A DNA stretch of 64,000 nt, taken from Bacteroidales bacterium M7 (lineage in GTDB: Bacteria > Bacteroidota > Bacteroidia > Bacteroidales > Muribaculaceae). The notes under the pieces were generated by a model that worked only from the letters and a program-made list of their open reading frames with translations, had not been told where the DNA came from and made no database searches. Position numbers and translations under genes: made by a program. The stretch is from the NCBI GenBank assembly GCA_001689515.1, contig LUJR01000009.1, positions 62,001-126,000 of the forward strand, in the 5' to 3' direction. How positions within the stretch are numbered: position 1 is the first letter of the stretch; each line of letters opens with the position of its first letter. This document shows positions 14,358-23,875 of the stretch, in pieces.

Positions 14358-16562
14358 TCAGTTGCCTAATTCAAGTTGGTTTTTGACGAGATTGTAATAT
14401 ACTCCTTTTTGGTCGGTGAGGGAGGTGTGCGTGCCTTGCTCCACGATGCGTCCGCTGTCGACGACTATTATCTGGTCGGCATCTCTGACCGTGGAGAGGC
14501 GGTGAGCCACGACCACGACTGTTCTGCCTCGGTAAAATTCGGCAAGGTTTTCGACTATGACGCGCTCGTTACGCGCATCGAGTGAATTGGTGGCTTCGTC
14601 AAGAAATATGTAGTCGGGGTTTTTATATACGGCGCGTGCTATGAGTATGCGCTGTTTCTGCCCCTGGCTTAGCCCTACGCCGTCGCGCCCTATGAGGGTG
14701 TTGTATTTGAGGGGCAAGCCCATGATATAGTCGTGGACGTTGGCTATGCGGGCTGCGCGCTCAAGCCGCTCTACGTCTATCTCGCCATCATCAACGGCGA
14801 TGTTGCGGGCTATGGATTCGGAGAAGATTACGCCGTCCTGCATCACCACTCCGCACTGCCGCCGCCACCAGCGCGGATTGTACTCGTTGATGTCATGCCC
14901 GGCTATGGCGATGCGTCCTGCCGAAACCTTGTAGTAGCCGAGCATCAGTTTGATAAGGGTTGTCTTGCCGCTGCCCGATGCGCCCACTATGGCGGTCACC
15001 TTGCCCTCGGGTATGGTGAATGTCACGCCGTCGAGGGTCTTGCGGAGCGCATGCGGGTCATATTTGAAGTCGATGCCGTCAATGGTGATTGATTTGTCGG
15101 GCTGGGTGATTGCCGTGAGCTGGCGGTCATCTCTCTCCTCGTTTTTGCCCTCGTGGATTTCATTGATGCGCTCAAGCGATATTTTCACATCCTGAAGTGA
15201 GTAGACGAATGTCATCAGCTGCTCTACGGGCGAGTTGAGCTGCCCGATGATATACTGCACAGCGAGCATGGCTCCGAGGGTCATCTCGCCGTTGATGACG
15301 GCGGTGGCGGCTATGACGGTTATGACGATGTTCTTGACCTCGTTGATGAAGATGGAGCCGGCTTCCTGGGTCTGCTGGAGGCGTAGCGACTTCATCTGCA
15401 CGTCGAAGAGGTCGGCTTGGGTATCCTCCCACTCCCAGCGGCGACGCTGTTCGCAGTCCTGGAGCTTGATTTCCTGCATGGAGGTGATGAACTGGTACAC
15501 TTTGTTCTGGTTGCGTGCCTGCTGCTCAAACAGCTCGTAGTCTATCACCTTTCTCCGCTTCAGGAATGTCGCTATCCACGCGCCATAGATGCCGCTGCCG
15601 ATGATAAACACCCCAAAAATCAGAACATCGTAAATGAGAAGAACGAATCCGAAGATGATGAAACTGAGGAATGTGAACACCACGCTAAGAGTCTGGTTGG
15701 TCAGGAACGACTGGATGCGCGAGTGGTCGCCGATGCGCTGGAGCAGGTCACCCATCAGTTTGGTGTCGAAAAACGACATGGGCAGCTTCAACAGCTTGAT
15801 GAAGAAGTCGCTGATGAGCGAGATGTTGATGCGCATGGATATGTGGAGCAGCAGCCAGCGGCGTATGAAGTCGGTGGCGGTGCGTCCGGTCACTATCATC
15901 AGTTCGCCGAGGAGCACAAGCCATATGAAGCCTATGTCCTGGTGCTTGATGCCTATATCTACAATCCACTGGGTCATAAACGGCATGATGAGCTGCAACA
16001 CGCAGCCCACGAGCAGCCCGAGGATGATCTGGGTGAAATAGCGGCGGTATTGCCGCAGATAACCCATCAGGAAGCGGAATGAACGGCGTTCGCTGCTGCC
16101 CTCCGACATGGTTTTGCCGAAGTCGGCGTTGGGCTGGAGCATCAAGGCTATGCCTTTATCCGTTCCGTCGGCACACGTACTGCACCAGTGCTTGCAAAAC
16201 TCCTCCTCGGTGTACTTGACGAGTCCCTTGCCCGGGTCTGCCACATAGTAGCGGTGCTTGCGTACCTTGTAGAGCACCACGAAGTGCTCCTGATTCCAGT
16301 GGAGGATGCACGGCAGCGGCTTGTCGGCAAGGCTCTGCGCCGACAGCCGCAGAGCCGCCGTGTCAAAGCCCAGTTTTCCTGCCGCCTCCTTAAGTCCCAA
16401 CAGCGACACCCCCTGCACCGTGGCGAAACATATCTCCGACAGCGCAGCCAGCGAATAAGCCTTGCCGTAGTGTCGGCACACCATAGCCAGACAAGCGATG
16501 CCACATTGCATCGCATCCTTCTGCATCACCCAAGGAAACCTGCGCAAGAAACTCATAGCCAC
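14358..16562 (-). CDS. C39-peptidase-containing ABC exporter (PCAT)
   Basis: 734 residues. The N-terminal C39 cysteine protease has Q14, C20 (QCGIACLAM), H93 (HFVVLYKV) and D109 (ADPG), so the triad is intact. A six-helix transmembrane domain spans about 165-450. The nucleotide-binding domain carries Walker A GASGSGKTT, signature LSQGQ, Walker B YIFLDEAT and switch His (VAHRLSTV). It should cut double-glycine leaders and export the core from the cytosol. It lies 8 bp after a barrel gene and 4 bp before the mini anchor. The obvious client is the peptide at 13292, and possibly the frame-broken one at 4304. Confidence 0.95.
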   Translation of the reverse strand: MAMSFLRRFPWVMQKDAMQCGIACLAMVCRHYGKAYSLAALSEICFATVQGVSLLGLKEAAGKLGFDTAALRLSAQSLADKPLPCILHWNQEHFVVLYKVRKHRYYVADPGKGLVKYTEEEFCKHWCSTCADGTDKGIALMLQPNADFGKTMSEGSSERRSFRFLMGYLRQYRRYFTQIILGLLVGCVLQLIMPFMTQWIVDIGIKHQDIGFIWLVLLGELMIVTGRTATDFIRRWLLLHISMRINISLISDFFIKLLKLPMSFFDTKLMGDLLQRIGDHSRIQSFLTNQTLSVVFTFLSFIIFGFVLLIYDVLIFGVFIIGSGIYGAWIATFLKRRKVIDYELFEQQARNQNKVYQFITSMQEIKLQDCEQRRRWEWEDTQADLFDVQMKSLRLQQTQEAGSIFINEVKNIVITVIAATAVINGEMTLGAMLAVQYIIGQLNSPVEQLMTFVYSLQDVKISLERINEIHEGKNEERDDRQLTAITQPDKSITIDGIDFKYDPHALRKTLDGVTFTIPEGKVTAIVGASGSGKTTLIKLMLGYYKVSAGRIAIAGHDINEYNPRWWRRQCGVVMQDGVIFSESIARNIAVDDGEIDVERLERAARIANVHDYIMGLPLKYNTLIGRDGVGLSQGQKQRILIARAVYKNPDYIFLDEATNSLDARNERVIVENLAEFYRGRTVVVVAHRLSTVRDADQIIVVDSGRIVEQGTHTSLTDQKGVYYNLVKNQLELGN

Positions 16563-16570
16563 GTCAGAAC

Positions 16571-18682
16571 TTATTTTTCTTTTTCAAGATCCAGAGAATT
16601 GTCACGGCTCGTAGACTTATTGTTGCCTAATGACAACGTGGCTGTTACGAGCAGCATTGTCTGGTTGACTTTCTCGTTGCAACGTGTCAGACTGTAGAAA
16701 TCGGGTATCTGTATCTCTTTCCATGTAGTCTTGGATATGGCATTGACAGGTATTGTTGCCATTACTCCTATTGACAGCCTGTCCTTCTTCAGCGATTTGT
16801 TGAGACCTATGGCGAGAGTCTCCTGTTGGGTGTATTCTTTGCCTTGGAGCAGTGGACGCTTGTCGTAGCTGAGAAGATAGGAGGCTGTGGCAAGCAGGCC
16901 GATGGATTTGAAGCTGTATGATGCCTGGGTGTCAAGATACCAGGTATGGCCGTGTCGGACTGGTATGTCATCCGAACTGCGCCGATACCATTGATATGAT
17001 GCTGTGGTGCGCCAATTGAAAGCGTCTGTCAGGTTGAAATCTCCTTCTATGCCTATGTAGCTGTGTTGGAAATCGCTGTTGGCATAGGTTTGTATGACTT
17101 CATGTGATGATGGTGTGGTGAGAAAATAGTCAGTAAGGTCATTGTCAGAGAAGCGGTGCATGTAGGTCAGCTTCAACATCCCTTTGAAGTCAAGCTCTCC
17201 CTGTACATAGTGCATTGACATGGCTTTGAGCGACGGGTTGCCTTGACGGTATATGTGGTTGCCGTTATAATAACTTACTGGTGATAGTTTCTCAAGGTCA
17301 GGGTATGATATGGAGTAATAGTAGTTGGCGTTGAATGACAGATTAGGGATGATTCGCCAGTACAACCGTGCATATGGGAGAGGAGACCATATAGTCCGCT
17401 CAAGGCTCTGCGAGCCTGCAATATTGCGGTTTTTGACTGTCAGAAGGCTCATGCCTCCATTGACATACAGAGTATTGCCCTTTTGCCATGATATGTTGAT
17501 GTCGGCACGGTTGCGGTATTCGTCTGAATCATAATCGCGCTCGCCGCTGGTACGGTCGGTCACGGTGTATTTTCTGAACGTGAAAGTGTTGTTAAGCCCC
17601 ATGCGTAGCGTTTGGGTAAAGTCGTATGAAGCTCCGATATAAGCTATTGCATAATGCTTTTCTCCGGATGTCGGTGTCAGGGATTCGGCATAAGGACTGG
17701 ATTTTATAAATGAATAATCATCATGATTGTAGTAATAGTCATAATATGTCTCGGCGTTGAGGTGAAGTTTGTCGCCGATAAGACCGTCATAAAACAAGCC
17801 TCCAGCAACCTCGCGGGTTTTGTAGTCATCATGGATTCTCTGCTCTGCGCTATTATTAGCCATGTCATAGCTCTCTGTGTATGATGATTTGGCAAAATTG
17901 GCGGTGGCTTGGGTGGTCAGTCGGTGGTAGTAGCTGAATTTGTAATCCCAGCCCATAAATGCCGTGTATATGTTGCGGCGTTGATAGATGTTAGGTCGGT
18001 CAGGATTTGCAGTGACGGTTTCATCTGTGTTGCCGAATACATCCTTGATATAATCTTTGGCTTCGTAGAGGTCTGTGTGCTTATAGTCTAAGTTGGCATA
18101 CAGGTTCCATCTTGTGGTGGAATAGGTATAGCTGCCTCCGGCTGTCTCCGTGTTGGAGTGCTCATTTTTTAGCGATGCCAGCGACCGCGCATGCAAGTTC
18201 ATGTCCCAGCCTTGGAAAGTGGTTTTGAGCTTGAGGTTGACCACGACAGGGTAGTTGGCATAACGACCGGAAGGGTGGCGCATGATTTCCACTTTGTAAA
18301 CGCGGTCGGGTGTGATGTTTTTGGCATAGTCAGCATTTACCTCAATGCCATCGACGAGTATTGGCACATTGGAGTCAAAACCGACCTTGATGGTTTCCGA
18401 CAGACGGTCAAGTGTGATGCCCGGTACATTGCCAAGCAGAGCTATCGCACTGTTTGTCCCCTCGCGCATCGAATCCGTAACTGTGATGGTCTGCGTCACT
18501 GCATCCCTGCGGTCAGTCGTAGCCGTCACTGTCACATCCCCCAGCTCTATGGCATCGTAGTCAGGTATGCTGTCGGCTGCCGTCTGTCCTGACACAGCTG
18601 TTGAATCAGGAACATTGATTATATTTTGAGCCATCATTTGCCAAGAGCCTAATAATGATAATATAGCTACTATTACTTTCAT
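16571..18682 (-). CDS. TonB-receptor-like outer-membrane beta-barrel protein (2)
   Basis: 703 residues. A short signal peptide (MKVIVAILSLLGSWQMMA) is followed by ELGDVTVTATTDR and a plug with VPILVDGIEVN near residue 110; the rest is a beta barrel. The plug ITVTDSMREGTNSAIALLG closely matches barrel 1 (ITVTKAMREGTRNAGELLG), so the two are near relatives. It is the first gene of the operon with the C39 exporter (8 bp gap), which suggests it is the outer-membrane conduit or receptor for the exported peptide. Its promoter has a textbook -33/-7 pair and the upstream motif. Confidence 0.85.
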   Translation of the reverse strand: MKVIVAILSLLGSWQMMAQNIINVPDSTAVSGQTAADSIPDYDAIELGDVTVTATTDRRDAVTQTITVTDSMREGTNSAIALLGNVPGITLDRLSETIKVGFDSNVPILVDGIEVNADYAKNITPDRVYKVEIMRHPSGRYANYPVVVNLKLKTTFQGWDMNLHARSLASLKNEHSNTETAGGSYTYSTTRWNLYANLDYKHTDLYEAKDYIKDVFGNTDETVTANPDRPNIYQRRNIYTAFMGWDYKFSYYHRLTTQATANFAKSSYTESYDMANNSAEQRIHDDYKTREVAGGLFYDGLIGDKLHLNAETYYDYYYNHDDYSFIKSSPYAESLTPTSGEKHYAIAYIGASYDFTQTLRMGLNNTFTFRKYTVTDRTSGERDYDSDEYRNRADINISWQKGNTLYVNGGMSLLTVKNRNIAGSQSLERTIWSPLPYARLYWRIIPNLSFNANYYYSISYPDLEKLSPVSYYNGNHIYRQGNPSLKAMSMHYVQGELDFKGMLKLTYMHRFSDNDLTDYFLTTPSSHEVIQTYANSDFQHSYIGIEGDFNLTDAFNWRTTASYQWYRRSSDDIPVRHGHTWYLDTQASYSFKSIGLLATASYLLSYDKRPLLQGKEYTQQETLAIGLNKSLKKDRLSIGVMATIPVNAISKTTWKEIQIPDFYSLTRCNEKVNQTMLLVTATLSLGNNKSTSRDNSLDLEKEK

Positions 18683-18702
18683 ATTGTGATAATGGATGTG
18701 GG

Positions 18703-18773
18703 CAAATATACGGTTATATTATAGCCTGGACAAAAAATCTGCGAAAAATCATTTGGCTTTTGTGTTTTGTAAT
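18703..18773 (-). promoter_or_regulatory. Promoter of the barrel-C39 exporter operon with upstream motif
   Basis: On the minus strand TTTG (18734-18731), 20 bp, then TATATTTG (18710-18703): a textbook Bacteroidetes promoter. Motif TTTGG-N12-GTAAT is at 18752-18773, 42 bp from the -7 box. Confidence 0.85.
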
Positions 18774-18867
18774 ATCTTTATAATTAGGGTGTTATGGGAG
18801 TGTGAAATTTTATTTTTAGTCTTTTTGTGTGATATAGATTGTATTTACCTGGTAATCAGTAGATTGG
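18743..18867. repeat. Conserved 120-bp upstream block (copy a)
   Basis: The block opens GAAAAATCATTTGGCTTTT and ends near GGTAATCAGTAGATT. It contains the motif and the stretch TTTTATTTTTAGTCTTTTT. Near-copies stand at 21236-21359, 23604-23725 and 29075-29190, always directly upstream of a promoter. Confidence 0.7.
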
Positions 18868-18979
18868 GAATTTTTGCTTGTTATCTTTTGATTTATGTTG
18901 GTGATTTATAGCAGTTTATAATCTATATTCAGGTTTGAGGTGGTGGTATGTTTGTATATTTTTGTTGTGGGGTGTTGGG

Positions 18980-21160
18980 TTATTCGATGCCGGTGGTGAT
19001 GTCGGTGGTGTTGAGGCTGCGGTCACGCTTCACTTTGGAGACTTTGCCGCCGAGGAGGTAGGAGAGGGTCAGACGCAGGGAGCGGGCTGTCGCCCAGTTG
19101 GTCTGGGTCATCTCTGCGGTCGGGAGGGTGACTGTGCGGGATATTTTGCGGTGACGGGAAAACGGCATGCTGAGAGCCAGCTCTATGTTGAGACGGCGGT
19201 CAAGGAATCCTTTTCTGACCTTGAAATCGTTGATGTACATGGAGTTGACCGATGTGAACGGCTCGGGATGGTTTTTGAAGTAGCCGTAGCTGGCACCAAC
19301 AGCCCAATCGTGCTTGAAAGCGGCATCGTAGGAGGCGTAAACGTTGACTCCATAGCTGCTTTGCGACAGTGAAGTCGCTGCATTATGGAGCCATTGACGG
19401 GAGCCGGAGGCGTTGAGCGACAGGTACATGCCGTTGCGGATGGTCACGCGACCGAATATTGACAGCCCCGCCATGTCGGAGCGGTCAATGTTTGCGTAAC
19501 GTGATAGCATCACGTAGATGTCTGACATAGACTCTGTCGGCATCAGCATGATGGGATGCGTGGCGTGGCTGTAGGAGGCGCTTGCTGATACCATGAATTT
19601 CTGCCACATCTTAAACCACGACAACTGCACATTGTGTATGCCCGACTGGCGTAGCGATGGATTGCCCTGGGTGCAGGTGTGGCGGTTTATATACTCGGCA
19701 AACGGGTTGAGCTGCATGATGTCGGGACGCTTGACGCTGTAATCGTAATTGAGGCTGATGTTGCTGCTGCGGCTGATGGCATAGCCCACTGAGAGCGATG
19801 GCACGAACGACCAATAATCGTAACGCAGCTTGTCGCTGTCGTAGTAGCGGAGATTGGTATGGTCATACTCCATGCCGGCAGAGGCGTAGAGATTGACTTT
19901 GCTGTAGCTGCCGCTGTATGCCATGGCTGCCTCCGTGATGGCGTAATCGTAGCGGAGGTTGGTGTCCCATTCGCCTGTTTCAGGTATGAGATATTTGGCT
20001 CTGCCATATCGCAGAGTCTGCCATATGGCGGCTTGGATGCGGTTGTTTTGATTGATGGGATGGGTGTAGATTCCCGATAGCAGATGGTTGTGCTGCTTGC
20101 CGCGTGTTTTGCCCTCAGCGATTTGTGGGGCTGACATGTCATTACTGGTCGTGCTTTCTACGTCATATGAGCGCGTATCGGGGTCAAATGTGTAGCGGTA
20201 GCCTACTTTCCATCGTTCGGATCGGTCGGAGGGACGAAGATTCTGCCAGATTATGTTGGTCTCTAATTTTGTGAAATTGTTGTAGTCCCTGTTGTGGTCA
20301 AAGTATTCATTGGTCGCGATGCCGTCTGGCATGTGCAGGTCAGCTGTTTCGTGCCATGTGGTGTTGAAATGCTGGATTTTTGCCAACACATGCACGTCGG
20401 CATAGAGCGTGTTGAGAGTGTCTAACTGCCATGTCGCCATGAGGCTTCCCAGATGGCTCTGCCATGTGCCGGTGCCATCGTCCATCTCTCGCCGTGCCGA
20501 GAGCGGGGCGGAGAGGGGAGAGCGGAATGCGCTCGTCCATGTGGCGCGTTGGTTGTTCTGGCGGTCGACGTCGTAGAGATATGAAGCTGAGAGTGTGACG
20601 TTTCCTTTGGCGAAGTTGGCGGCAATGTTCCCCTCGCCGCAAGGCATCGTCTCCCCGACGAGCCGGGCATATAGATTGTAGTGGTCAAGAAGCCGCTGCT
20701 TGGTATATACGTCAATTACGACATATCCACGCGCCTCGGGATAGCGGATGTCACCCGAGAGGATTACCTCTACTTTTGCCACCGAATTGGCTGGGAGACT
20801 CGCCAACGCCCCGGCAGGATCGCTTGCTGCAATGTTCCACGGATTGCCGTTGAGATACAGTTTCACCGGCTTGCTCCCTGTCACGCTCACTCCACCTCCA
20901 GACGTAGGAGCCACAAGCGGCACTAATTTGATAGCGTCAGCCATCGACATCCCGTCAGCCAGTTTGTTCCCTGCCATGTCGTAGGATATGCCGCCACGGA
21001 TTACCTTCGTGCTCTTGCGTTGAGCAGTCACCATTACTTCGTCAAGCGCCAACTCCCTCTCATAGACCGCAACAATGGAATCAACATCTACCTGCGCATG
21101 GCAGACTGTCACTGCCTCCGCCGTAAGCACCACTGCAAATAAAATGAAACGTAACTGCAT
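18980..21160 (-). CDS. TonB-receptor-like outer-membrane beta-barrel protein (3)
   Basis: 726 residues. A signal peptide (MQLRFILFAVVLTAEAVTVC) is followed by LDEVMVTAQRKSTKV and a plug with VKLYLNGNPWNIA near residue 110, then a long barrel. It is more distant from barrels 1 and 2 than they are from each other. It stands alone: its own promoter region lies upstream and 297 bp separate it from barrel 2. The region before its ATG (ATCAATAATCCG) is repeated before barrel 4, showing duplication of gene plus leader. There is no SusD partner; the substrate is unknown. Confidence 0.83.
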   Translation of the reverse strand: MQLRFILFAVVLTAEAVTVCHAQVDVDSIVAVYERELALDEVMVTAQRKSTKVIRGGISYDMAGNKLADGMSMADAIKLVPLVAPTSGGGVSVTGSKPVKLYLNGNPWNIAASDPAGALASLPANSVAKVEVILSGDIRYPEARGYVVIDVYTKQRLLDHYNLYARLVGETMPCGEGNIAANFAKGNVTLSASYLYDVDRQNNQRATWTSAFRSPLSAPLSARREMDDGTGTWQSHLGSLMATWQLDTLNTLYADVHVLAKIQHFNTTWHETADLHMPDGIATNEYFDHNRDYNNFTKLETNIIWQNLRPSDRSERWKVGYRYTFDPDTRSYDVESTTSNDMSAPQIAEGKTRGKQHNHLLSGIYTHPINQNNRIQAAIWQTLRYGRAKYLIPETGEWDTNLRYDYAITEAAMAYSGSYSKVNLYASAGMEYDHTNLRYYDSDKLRYDYWSFVPSLSVGYAISRSSNISLNYDYSVKRPDIMQLNPFAEYINRHTCTQGNPSLRQSGIHNVQLSWFKMWQKFMVSASASYSHATHPIMLMPTESMSDIYVMLSRYANIDRSDMAGLSIFGRVTIRNGMYLSLNASGSRQWLHNAATSLSQSSYGVNVYASYDAAFKHDWAVGASYGYFKNHPEPFTSVNSMYINDFKVRKGFLDRRLNIELALSMPFSRHRKISRTVTLPTAEMTQTNWATARSLRLTLSYLLGGKVSKVKRDRSLNTTDITTGIE

Positions 21161-21194
21161 CGGATTATTGATTGTGATAATGAATGTTAAACTA

Positions 21195-21266
21195 CGAAAT
21201 TAGGGTTTAATTTTTATTTAGCGTGTATTTTGACGGAAAAATCATTTGGCTTTTGCACTTTGTAAC
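21195..21266 (-). promoter_or_regulatory. Promoter of barrel 3 with upstream motif
   Basis: A weaker -7 box TAATTTCG lies at 21202-21195, exactly where the fixed spacing predicts, 43 bp from motif TTTGG-N12-GTAAC at 21245-21266. No clear -33 box is visible, fitting dependence on an activator. Confidence 0.6.
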
Positions 21267-21359
21267 TGATTGATAATGAGTGTATTGTGAGGATGCAAAA
21301 AAATTAATTTTAGTCTTTTTCTGAATATAGATTGTAATTATTTGTAAATCAGGAGATTA
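21236..21359. repeat. Conserved 120-bp upstream block (copy b)
   Basis: The same order of elements as copy a: GAAAAATCATTTGGCTTTT, then TTGATAATGAG, TTTTAGTCTTTTTCTG, AATATAGATTGTAATTA, AATCAGGAGATTA. Confidence 0.7.
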
Positions 21360-21440
21360 TGACACTAATTGTGGAATTTTTAAGATATTGCATTGATTGC
21401 CAGTAGATTGCAATCTATATTGCTGCTGTGGTGTTGGGTT

Positions 21441-23528
21441 TTATTTCATTATGGCTGAGCTGGATTGGTTGAGTTCGCCTATCTCGTTGCGGCGGGTTAT
21501 TTTCTTGCCGTAGCCGATGGTGTATGTGACGCTCAGTGACAGGGTGGGATGGTATGTGCTGCCGTAGTATGTGCGGTAATAGGAGTATAGTTCGCTCTCC
21601 ATATCCTGGGTTATGCTTACCCATCCGCGATTGAACAGGTTGGCTGCGTTGAGGCGGACGTTTAGATTGTCATTTGCCCAGCCGGCTTCGATGGAATAGT
21701 AATCACGGTCTTTCCAGATGGCATTGTTTGAACCGGCTAATTCACGGCTTTGGAGTTTGAAAGACGCGGAGGCATAGAAATTCGACAGGCTTCCTCTGAC
21801 GGAGGCGTTGAATTGGAATGCGTTGTAGCATCTTGCCACTGGTCCGCTGATCTGATAGTGGGCAAATCCTGGCGAAGAACTGACTACGAGCTTTCCGTCC
21901 AACGGTTTCCACGAGAGCGATACACCTGCCATGATGCGGTCGTAACGTCCGTCGTTGGCATATGTGCGCAGAAGCCTTGTCCCCTCTGCGTAAGGCGCGT
22001 ATGATTCGGTTATGCGGTCATAGATTCCGCGATAGCTTGCATATCCGCTTAATGTGATGAGGTTTGACGGGATGTATGAGTATCCCAGATTGGCTGTGAG
22101 CTGTCGGTCGTTTTTCAGTGACGCATTGCCTGTGACGTACAGATACTCATTTTCCTGCAATATCGCTGATGTTTTCTGAAAGGAATAAGGAGGTGTCGTC
22201 TTATACCGTATGCTTGCGGAGAACATGTTTCTTGTATCGGGGCTGTAGCGTAAATCACAGTCGACAAACGGTGAAATGCTGTGGTCACTGCTGTATCCGG
22301 CTTTGGATTTGTCCCATTTCATGCCTCCTTCAATAGACGCTGTCAATCCGTTTTTACTGAACGTGTAACCGGCATAGCCGTCTATGGCATCATAGGTGAT
22401 TGTTTCTTTGCTGTTTTCTCTGATATAATGGAGGGTGTTATGCTCATTTTCATAAGAGACTCCGAGTATGAGCGAATGTGATTGTCCGAAAGTCTTTTCT
22501 AAATATCCGTCAATGGCTCCGCTGGTGGCATCTTCGGCTATGTCTCTGATAATCGGTGATGAGTCAGTGACGTAATAGCCGAGATTGTCGGTGTAGTGTG
22601 AGTAGGAGAGCTGGGGAACGATGTTTAATGCCCAGCCTTTGGGTAGCTCGAAATAATAAGACCCTAAGAACATCGCTGAGTTTGACATGTCAGGCTCATA
22701 TCTTCGGTATGCTTCTGAGGTTGCGCCGTATGCTCCTCCATTATAATCTATCAGTCCGCTTTCGTCATTGGCTCGTGTGGCTGTATGTGAAAATGCCACC
22801 GCGTTGCTCAGCTGCATGGTGGGAGCATTGTAGGTGGCGCGGAAGGTTATGGGATAGCGGCTGTCACGCAGGTATGATGATTGCGGAGTCTCTTTTCTTG
22901 TGACGATACCGTCGGCAAGAGAGTATCGGTCATCGTTGGATGTGCCTGAATGGTGTGTCGATGACTCTTTAAGCGCGGCATATAGGTCAAAAGTCATCCG
23001 TTTGTATGCGAATTTGCTGTAGACATCCACGCCTCCGGAGATTTCGCAGATAGTGCGTAGCGTGGATGAAAGTTTGGTGTAACCGCCATATGCGTATTCG
23101 GTGACGATTATATTTATGACCGATTTTGCGCCTCTGAACCGCGGATCAGTTGGAGAGGTGAGATATTCGATTTTCCTCACATCCGATGTTTTAAGCCCGG
23201 CAATGTCTTCCTTGCCAGCCGGGAGATAATTGAGAAATATGCTGACATCCTCGCCGAAGTTGTCAGTCACTTTGTCATCCACTGGATTGACCTTAATCTG
23301 CGGTATAGCCGACATCCGCAGCAGATCCACCGCACTCTGCGCATCCTTCTTGTCAGCCTTAGTCGGTACATAAACCACAGCCTCCCCCGTCACATACTGC
23401 TGCTGCGCCCTGACAGTCACCTCCCCCAGCCGCAGAGTGTCACCCTGCTCCCCTTGCGCGAAAGTGTCAATGTTAATTACCAAGTAACATAAAAAGCATA
23501 TCAAATGTAAAAAGAAACGTACCTGCAT
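21441..23528 (-). CDS. TonB-receptor-like outer-membrane beta-barrel protein (4)
   Basis: 695 residues. The start at 23528 (MQVRFFLHLICFLCYLVIN) gives a proper signal peptide; the longer reading to 23558 adds residues from the leader shared with barrel 3. LGEVTVRAQQQYVTGE is followed by a plug with VSIFLNYLPAGKEDI and a barrel ending in SLSVTYTIGYGKKIT. The C-terminus is the closest match to the pseudogene at 29277. It is a single gene with its own motif-bearing promoter, placed just after the protease cassette. Confidence 0.83.
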   Translation of the reverse strand: MQVRFFLHLICFLCYLVINIDTFAQGEQGDTLRLGEVTVRAQQQYVTGEAVVYVPTKADKKDAQSAVDLLRMSAIPQIKVNPVDDKVTDNFGEDVSIFLNYLPAGKEDIAGLKTSDVRKIEYLTSPTDPRFRGAKSVINIIVTEYAYGGYTKLSSTLRTICEISGGVDVYSKFAYKRMTFDLYAALKESSTHHSGTSNDDRYSLADGIVTRKETPQSSYLRDSRYPITFRATYNAPTMQLSNAVAFSHTATRANDESGLIDYNGGAYGATSEAYRRYEPDMSNSAMFLGSYYFELPKGWALNIVPQLSYSHYTDNLGYYVTDSSPIIRDIAEDATSGAIDGYLEKTFGQSHSLILGVSYENEHNTLHYIRENSKETITYDAIDGYAGYTFSKNGLTASIEGGMKWDKSKAGYSSDHSISPFVDCDLRYSPDTRNMFSASIRYKTTPPYSFQKTSAILQENEYLYVTGNASLKNDRQLTANLGYSYIPSNLITLSGYASYRGIYDRITESYAPYAEGTRLLRTYANDGRYDRIMAGVSLSWKPLDGKLVVSSSPGFAHYQISGPVARCYNAFQFNASVRGSLSNFYASASFKLQSRELAGSNNAIWKDRDYYSIEAGWANDNLNVRLNAANLFNRGWVSITQDMESELYSYYRTYYGSTYHPTLSLSVTYTIGYGKKITRRNEIGELNQSSSAIMK

Positions 23529-23562
23529 CGGATTATTGATTGTGATGATGAATATCAAACTG

Positions 23563-23634
23563 CAAAATTGGAGATTAATTTTTATTTAGCCTGTATTTTG
23601 ACGGAAAAATCATTTGGCTTTGTGGTTTTGTAAT
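23563..23634 (-). promoter_or_regulatory. Promoter of barrel 4 with upstream motif
   Basis: The predicted -7 position, 43 bp from the motif at 23613-23634 (TTTGG-N12-GTAAT), holds CAATTTTG (23570-23563), one base off TAnnTTTG. Confidence 0.6.
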
Positions 23635-23725
23635 ACACTGATAATCAATATTTTATTGAAGTGGAAAATTTTATTTTTAGTCTTTTTCTGAATATAGATT
23701 GTAATTAGCTGGTAATTAATCTGTT
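23604..23725. repeat. Conserved 120-bp upstream block (copy c)
   Basis: Shares GAAAAATCATTTGGCTTT, TTTTATTTTTAGTCTTTTT, and AATATAGATTGTAATTAGC with copies a, b and d. Confidence 0.7.
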
Positions 23726-23809
23726 ATAGTAATATGTGGTGTTTGTTAAATGTTATCTGGTTGATTACAAGTGATTTAATATCTATATCGCATTCCTAAA
23801 GGAAAATGC

Positions 23810-23854
23810 AATCACAGCAAGCTATCTGAGATTGTCAGATGTCTTGCTGTGATT
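23810..23854 (-). terminator. Terminator-like hairpin after the protease operon
   Basis: Arms aatcacagcaag (23810-23821) and cttgctgtgatt (23843-23854) are perfect over 12 bp, with a partly paired loop. It lies 21 bp after the PH-like gene. The T run that follows on the minus strand is short (ATTTTCC). Confidence 0.6.
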
Positions 23855-23875
23855 GGAGCTATCATATAAGCGTTG

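Noticed and set aside
15417..16082. 221-residue plus-strand frame inside the C39 exporter
   Set aside because: Antisense shadow of a well supported gene; His/Glu-rich composition typical of reverse reading.
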